A stretch of DNA of 22,074 nt from a virus: positions 1-22,074 of IMG/VR virus record IMGVR_UViG_3300031216_000074. One strand, 5' to 3'. The position numbers and the translations under genes were made by a program. The first letter of the stretch is position 1, and each line of letters starts with the position of its first letter. The notes beneath the pieces were generated by a model that was not told the DNA's origin, made no database searches, and worked only from the letters and a program-made list of their open reading frames with translations. Positions 19,800 through 22,074 of this stretch are shown piece by piece.

Positions 19800-20708
19800 A
19801 TGCAAATCAACAAAGGCACACTCTCGAACCTCTTCCGTGGGTTCAAAACCGTCTTCTTCACCGCTTACCAAAGTAGTCAAGAAAACGTCCTGCTCGCGCT
19901 CGCTGAGGTCACTCAGTCCACTGCGGACGAGGAGGTCTACCACTGGCTCGGCGCCCTCCCTGGCATGAGCAAACTGATCGACGAGATCAAAATCCAGAAC
20001 GTCAAGGCCCACAACTACACCATCCCGAATGAGGAGTGGGAAGATTCGGTCGCCGTGAAACGCGCCGACATCGAACGCGACCGCTACGGCATCTACTCGC
20101 CGATGTTCCGCATCATGGGCGACATCGCTCGCCAGCACGATACCGAGCAACTCGCCGCACTCTGCATCGCCGGATTCACCGAGAACTGCTACACCGGTAA
20201 ACCCTTCTTCTCGCTCAATCATGAGCCGATCAAAGGCGGCACCAAGTTTAGCAACCTGACCGCGAAGAAGCTCAGCCAGGCAAACTTCCGCACCGGGCGT
20301 GAGAACATGCGCAGCCGCAAGAACGCTGCCGGCCGCATCATGGGGCTAGGCCGTGACCTCGTGCTCGTAGTCGGCCCGAAGAATGAGAGCCTCGCCCGCG
20401 AGATCCTCAAAGCCGAGCGCAGCGACAATGGTAAGACGAATGTCGATAAAGACACCGCCCGCATCGAGATCTCTGCCGAGCTAGGCGGAGTCAATGAAGA
20501 TGCCTGGTTCCTTTTCGACATGGGCCACCCGATGAAGCCGTTCATCCTGCAAAACGAGCTACCCATCGAGCTCAACTCCCTGACCGACGAGACATCCGAC
20601 CATGTCTTCAAGAAAAAGGAGTTCCTCTACCAAGCCTACAAGCGCTGTGGCTACGGCTTCGGCATGCCAGAAGTGGCTTACGGCTCCACCGGCGCAGCCG
20701 CTGCGTAA
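19800..20708 (+). CDS. Major head subunit, Mu gpT-like
   Basis: 302 residues, like Mu gpT (305). 'MQINKGTLSNLFRGFKTVFFTAYQ' is the typical gpT opening; 'HWLGALPGMSKLIDE' and 'SFLNH'-type region 'GKPFFSLNHEP' follow, then 'LVLVVGPKNESLAREILKAER' and 'WFLFDMGHPMKPFILQNELPIEL'. The protein forms the HK97-fold capsid. It is preceded by the protease/scaffold and decoration genes, as expected. The start is set by the N-terminus match; the leader has no Shine-Dalgarno but a heptamer array. Confidence 0.93.
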   Translation: MQINKGTLSNLFRGFKTVFFTAYQSSQENVLLALAEVTQSTADEEVYHWLGALPGMSKLIDEIKIQNVKAHNYTIPNEEWEDSVAVKRADIERDRYGIYSPMFRIMGDIARQHDTEQLAALCIAGFTENCYTGKPFFSLNHEPIKGGTKFSNLTAKKLSQANFRTGRENMRSRKNAAGRIMGLGRDLVLVVGPKNESLAREILKAERSDNGKTNVDKDTARIEISAELGGVNEDAWFLFDMGHPMKPFILQNELPIELNSLTDETSDHVFKKKEFLYQAYKRCGYGFGMPEVAYGSTGAAAA

Positions 20709-20717
20709 CCTTTCGGG

Positions 20718-20744
20718 AGCTCCGGCCACTCGGCCGGAGCTTCT
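20718..20744 (+). terminator. Hairpin terminator after gpT
   Basis: agctccggcc pairs perfectly with ggccggagct (10 bp, loop actc, 20718-20741), followed by tctt. It lies 9 nt after the major head stop. The T-tract is short, so partial termination or 3'-end protection of an abundant mRNA is likely. Confidence 0.75.
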
Positions 20745-20783
20745 TAAAACACTGTCTTACATATCAGTATTGGGACAATCCAC

Positions 20784-20815
20784 GGTCGCAGAGCTTAGGG
20801 GTAGGCTCTGCGACC
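20784..20815. terminator. Second long hairpin upstream of gp36
   Basis: ggtcgcagagc (20784-20794) pairs perfectly with gctctgcgacc (20805-20815), an 11-bp stem with a 10-nt loop. The T-tract appears only 13 nt later (tttttttt around 20828). Its part 'cagagc...gctctg' echoes the stem of the hairpin at 2593-2616. Confidence 0.6.
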
Positions 20816-20843
20816 ACCTCCCACCGCTTTTTTTACCCCACCC

Positions 20844-20878
20844 ATTCTTAATTCCTAATTCTTAATTTTTAATTCTTC
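20844..20878 (+). repeat. Heptamer leader array before gp36
   Basis: Units attctta, attccta, attctta, attttta, attcttc with exact period 7, ending 4 nt before the ATG at 20883. Confidence 0.9.
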
Positions 20879-20882
20879 TCCC

Positions 20883-21311
20883 ATGGCCGACTACGTTCAA
20901 ATGTCCGACCTCGCAGCCGAGCTGCCCGGTAAATTCCTGATCCAAGCGCTCGACGATAATAAGGACGGCGTGGCCGATCCTGAAGTATTCGCCGCCATCC
21001 AAAAAGCCGTCAAAGACGAAATCGACGGCAAGGTAGGCCAGCAAATCGACCCCGCACAGTTCGGCGCTAACCCGCCCGCCCTGGTCAAGAGCATCGCTCT
21101 AGTGCTAGCCGCCGAGAAGCTCTACCGCCGCCGTGGCATCGACGATAAAAATAACCCCTACAGCAAACGCGCCAAAGACGAACGCGCGAAGCTAGACGCC
21201 ATCTCTACCGGCGATCAAGTGCTCACCCCGAAAGCCAAAAAGACCAACGCCAGCGGCGCCGCCCTGGTCGCAGACGCCAAGACCGTCTCCAAGTCCGGCC
21301 GCACCAGCTGA
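20883..21311 (+). CDS. Head-completion protein, Mu gp36 / DUF1320-like
   Basis: 142 residues. 'MADYVQMSDLAAELPGKFLIQALDDNKDGVADPEVFAAIQKAVKDEIDGKVG' has the family opening (start strand, 'L...ltd....d...i..ai..A...id'), here with an EF-hand-like loop DDNKDGVAD. Then 'PPALVKSIALVLAAEKLYRRRG' is the typical helix before the end. The C-terminal extension is Lys/Ala-rich. Mu gp36-type proteins act at the head-tail connector. The position directly after gpT fits Mu order (T, 35, 36). Confidence 0.8.
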   Translation: MADYVQMSDLAAELPGKFLIQALDDNKDGVADPEVFAAIQKAVKDEIDGKVGQQIDPAQFGANPPALVKSIALVLAAEKLYRRRGIDDKNNPYSKRAKDERAKLDAISTGDQVLTPKAKKTNASGAALVADAKTVSKSGRTS

Positions 21312-21349
21312 TCTTTATTCAGGCATCATTCATCCGCCATCCGAACCAA

Positions 21350-21787
21350 GTGAGAACCCACCCCAGCATAGCCATCCAGCAAGCACTGCGCAGCTACTTC
21401 CCGGGCGCGCAGTTGCACCCGCTCGATGCGCAGTATGCCACGCTCACACTCGATGCTTGGGGCAAGGTGCATAGCGCCTTCGTCGCCCATATGTGGGAGC
21501 AAGACTTACCCGAGTGGCTAGAGCAGAAGGGCGACTGCGACGATTGGGCATGGCTCTTCCGCGCATACGTGATCGAGCATAACTGGTCGCAGCAGGCCAG
21601 CCGCGTGCCCGTAGCCTGCTTCTACCTGCACTACACGATGAGCGACGGCACCCACCACGCCATCAACGCCGTCGTCATCCGCGATGGCGAGCAGTTACTC
21701 GTCGCACCGATCGAGCCCCAGCCCGAGGGCGGGCTCATTACTTTAACGCAAGCCGAGCGCGAGTCCTGCACCCTCATTATCGGATAG
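21350..21787 (+). CDS. Papain-like / transglutaminase-fold protein
   Basis: 145 residues, GTG start. 'EQKGDCDDWAWLFRAYV' (C63) and 'TMSDGTHHAINAVVIRDGEQLLVAPIEPQPEGG' (H102 or H103, then E122) form the Cys-His-acid pattern of the transglutaminase-like/papain-fold superfamily: a Cys in 'DCDDxA' and a His in 'HHAxNAV'. Such proteins can be cysteine peptidases or amidases, and some phages use them in lysis or as particle parts. No signal peptide. It sits where Mu has gp37; the sequence is unlike gp37. No Shine-Dalgarno. Confidence 0.6.
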   Translation: MRTHPSIAIQQALRSYFPGAQLHPLDAQYATLTLDAWGKVHSAFVAHMWEQDLPEWLEQKGDCDDWAWLFRAYVIEHNWSQQASRVPVACFYLHYTMSDGTHHAINAVVIRDGEQLLVAPIEPQPEGGLITLTQAERESCTLIIG

Positions 21788-21793
21788 CTACCA

Positions 21794-21901
21794 ATGAAAA
21801 CTCTCCTCCTCACCATTTCCCTCTGCGCTCTCTGCGCTCTCTGCGGTTGCCAGTCCCCCTCCGGCTCCGGCGACACCTTCCCCATCGAATACTACGACTA
21901 A
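21794..21901 (+). CDS. Tiny lipoprotein with repeat-encoded signal peptide
   Basis: 35 residues: MKTLLLTISLCALCALCGC then QSPSGSGDTFPIEYYD. It has a lipobox-like 'CALCGC' and a short polar mature part of 17 residues. The hydrophobic core is encoded by ctctgcgct repeated with period 9 (about 21824-21848). A small lipoprotein next to a possible lysis enzyme would fit an outer-membrane spanin component, but this is only a suggestion. ATG 6 nt after the previous stop. Confidence 0.55.
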   Translation: MKTLLLTISLCALCALCGCQSPSGSGDTFPIEYYD

Positions 21902-21913
21902 CCCACAAAAACC

Positions 21914-22074
21914 ATGACTAGAACAACACTCCTGACTCTCTGCCTACTGTTCTCTATTCTCTGCTTTGCGGGCTGCCAGACCGGTAAGCTGGCCGAAGTA
22001 AAAGACGAGCACCCCGTCGCCTTCGCGATCGGTAAGACTCTCGCCCAGGGCGCACTCTACGCCGCCGTAGCTGA
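21914..22074 (+). CDS. Lipoprotein, partial (cut by window edge)
   Basis: At least 53 residues, running off the window: MTRTTLLTLCLLFSILCFAGC then QTGKLAEVKDEHPVAFAIGK then TLAQGALYAAVA. A clear type II signal peptide with lipobox CFAGC at residues 17-21. The mature start is charged, followed by a possible amphipathic or membrane helix ('VAFAIGKTLAQGALYAAVA'). Second lipoprotein in tandem. Function unknown; phage envelope or superinfection role possible. Confidence 0.6.
   Translation, partial: MTRTTLLTLCLLFSILCFAGCQTGKLAEVKDEHPVAFAIGKTLAQGALYAAVA

Larger units (their letters stand above)
175..22074. mobile_element. Mu-like transposable prophage, left part (right end outside window)
   Basis: The genes form a Mu-type set: Xre repressor, Ner-like regulator, MuA transposase, MuB ATPase, Gam-like protein, DUF3486-type small terminase, large terminase, DUF935 portal, MuF head protein, gpG, gpI protease/scaffold, gpT major head protein and gp36. 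The left edge is put at a TG (175-176), because Mu-family ends begin 5'-TG and because the host LTD reading frame loses its family resemblance just there. The 5-bp target duplication expected for Mu cannot be checked, since the right end is not in the window. Unlike Mu, the packaging genes are on the minus strand at the far left and the head genes on the plus strand at the right. Confidence 0.85.

Noticed and set aside
1-22074. CRISPR arrays, tRNA or rRNA genes
   Set aside because: Direct repeats found are short-unit tandem arrays without spacers; no cloverleaf or rRNA segments were noticed on reading.

Overview
The window is the left part of a Mu-like (transposable, Saltoviridae-type) prophage, running from its probable left end near position 175 to beyond the right edge. 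The host is probably a member of the Verrucomicrobiota (Opitutia-like), inferred from two things. First, the leftmost ~170 bases encode, on the minus strand, a piece of a lamin-tail-domain (LTD) surface protein of the kind common in large secreted proteins of that phylum. Second, the gaps between genes hold many short-unit tandem repeats of a style I associate with verrucomicrobial genomes. Taxonomy is an inference; no rRNA or other marker gene is present.

Layout. 1-174: truncated host LTD gene. 175-303: prophage left end with short direct repeats. 304-5293, minus strand: a packaging block reading outward to the left end, in the order DUF2730-like membrane/coiled-coil protein, small winged-helix protein, small terminase, large-terminase ATPase half, an N4 gp49/Sf6 gp66-family gene, large-terminase nuclease half, and DUF935 portal. 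This is the order of Mu genes 25-29, but inverted. 5547-6769, minus: Xre-type repressor and a coupled secreted protein. 6770-6811: compact divergent operator. 6812-12990, plus: early operon with a Ner/BcepMu-gp16-like regulator, a small protein, a ParB-like protein, an HTH mini-protein, MuA transposase, MuB ATPase, four small genes and a Gam-like DNA-end protector. 13030-15444: small accessory or replication-type genes. 15598-22074, plus: head genes, namely MuF head protein fused to a zincin, gpG-like morphogenesis protein, gpI protease with internal scaffold, decoration protein, gpT major head protein, gp36/DUF1320, then a papain-like protein and two small lipoproteins.

Together these genes would cover lysogeny control, replicative transposition, packaging and capsid building. 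Tail genes and the right end lie outside the window. Compared with Mu, the Mu 25-29 block (terminase to portal) has been separated from Mu 30 (MuF) and placed on the other strand beyond the repressor.

Two features stand out. (1) About ten start codons are preceded, in sense orientation and usually within 0-7 nt, by tandem arrays of short units (7-mers, 8-mers, 9/10-mers, or looser units). These genes have no Shine-Dalgarno sequence, whereas most of the tightly overlapping genes do have one. (2) The large terminase is split between its ATPase and nuclease domains by a small gene plus a strong hairpin.
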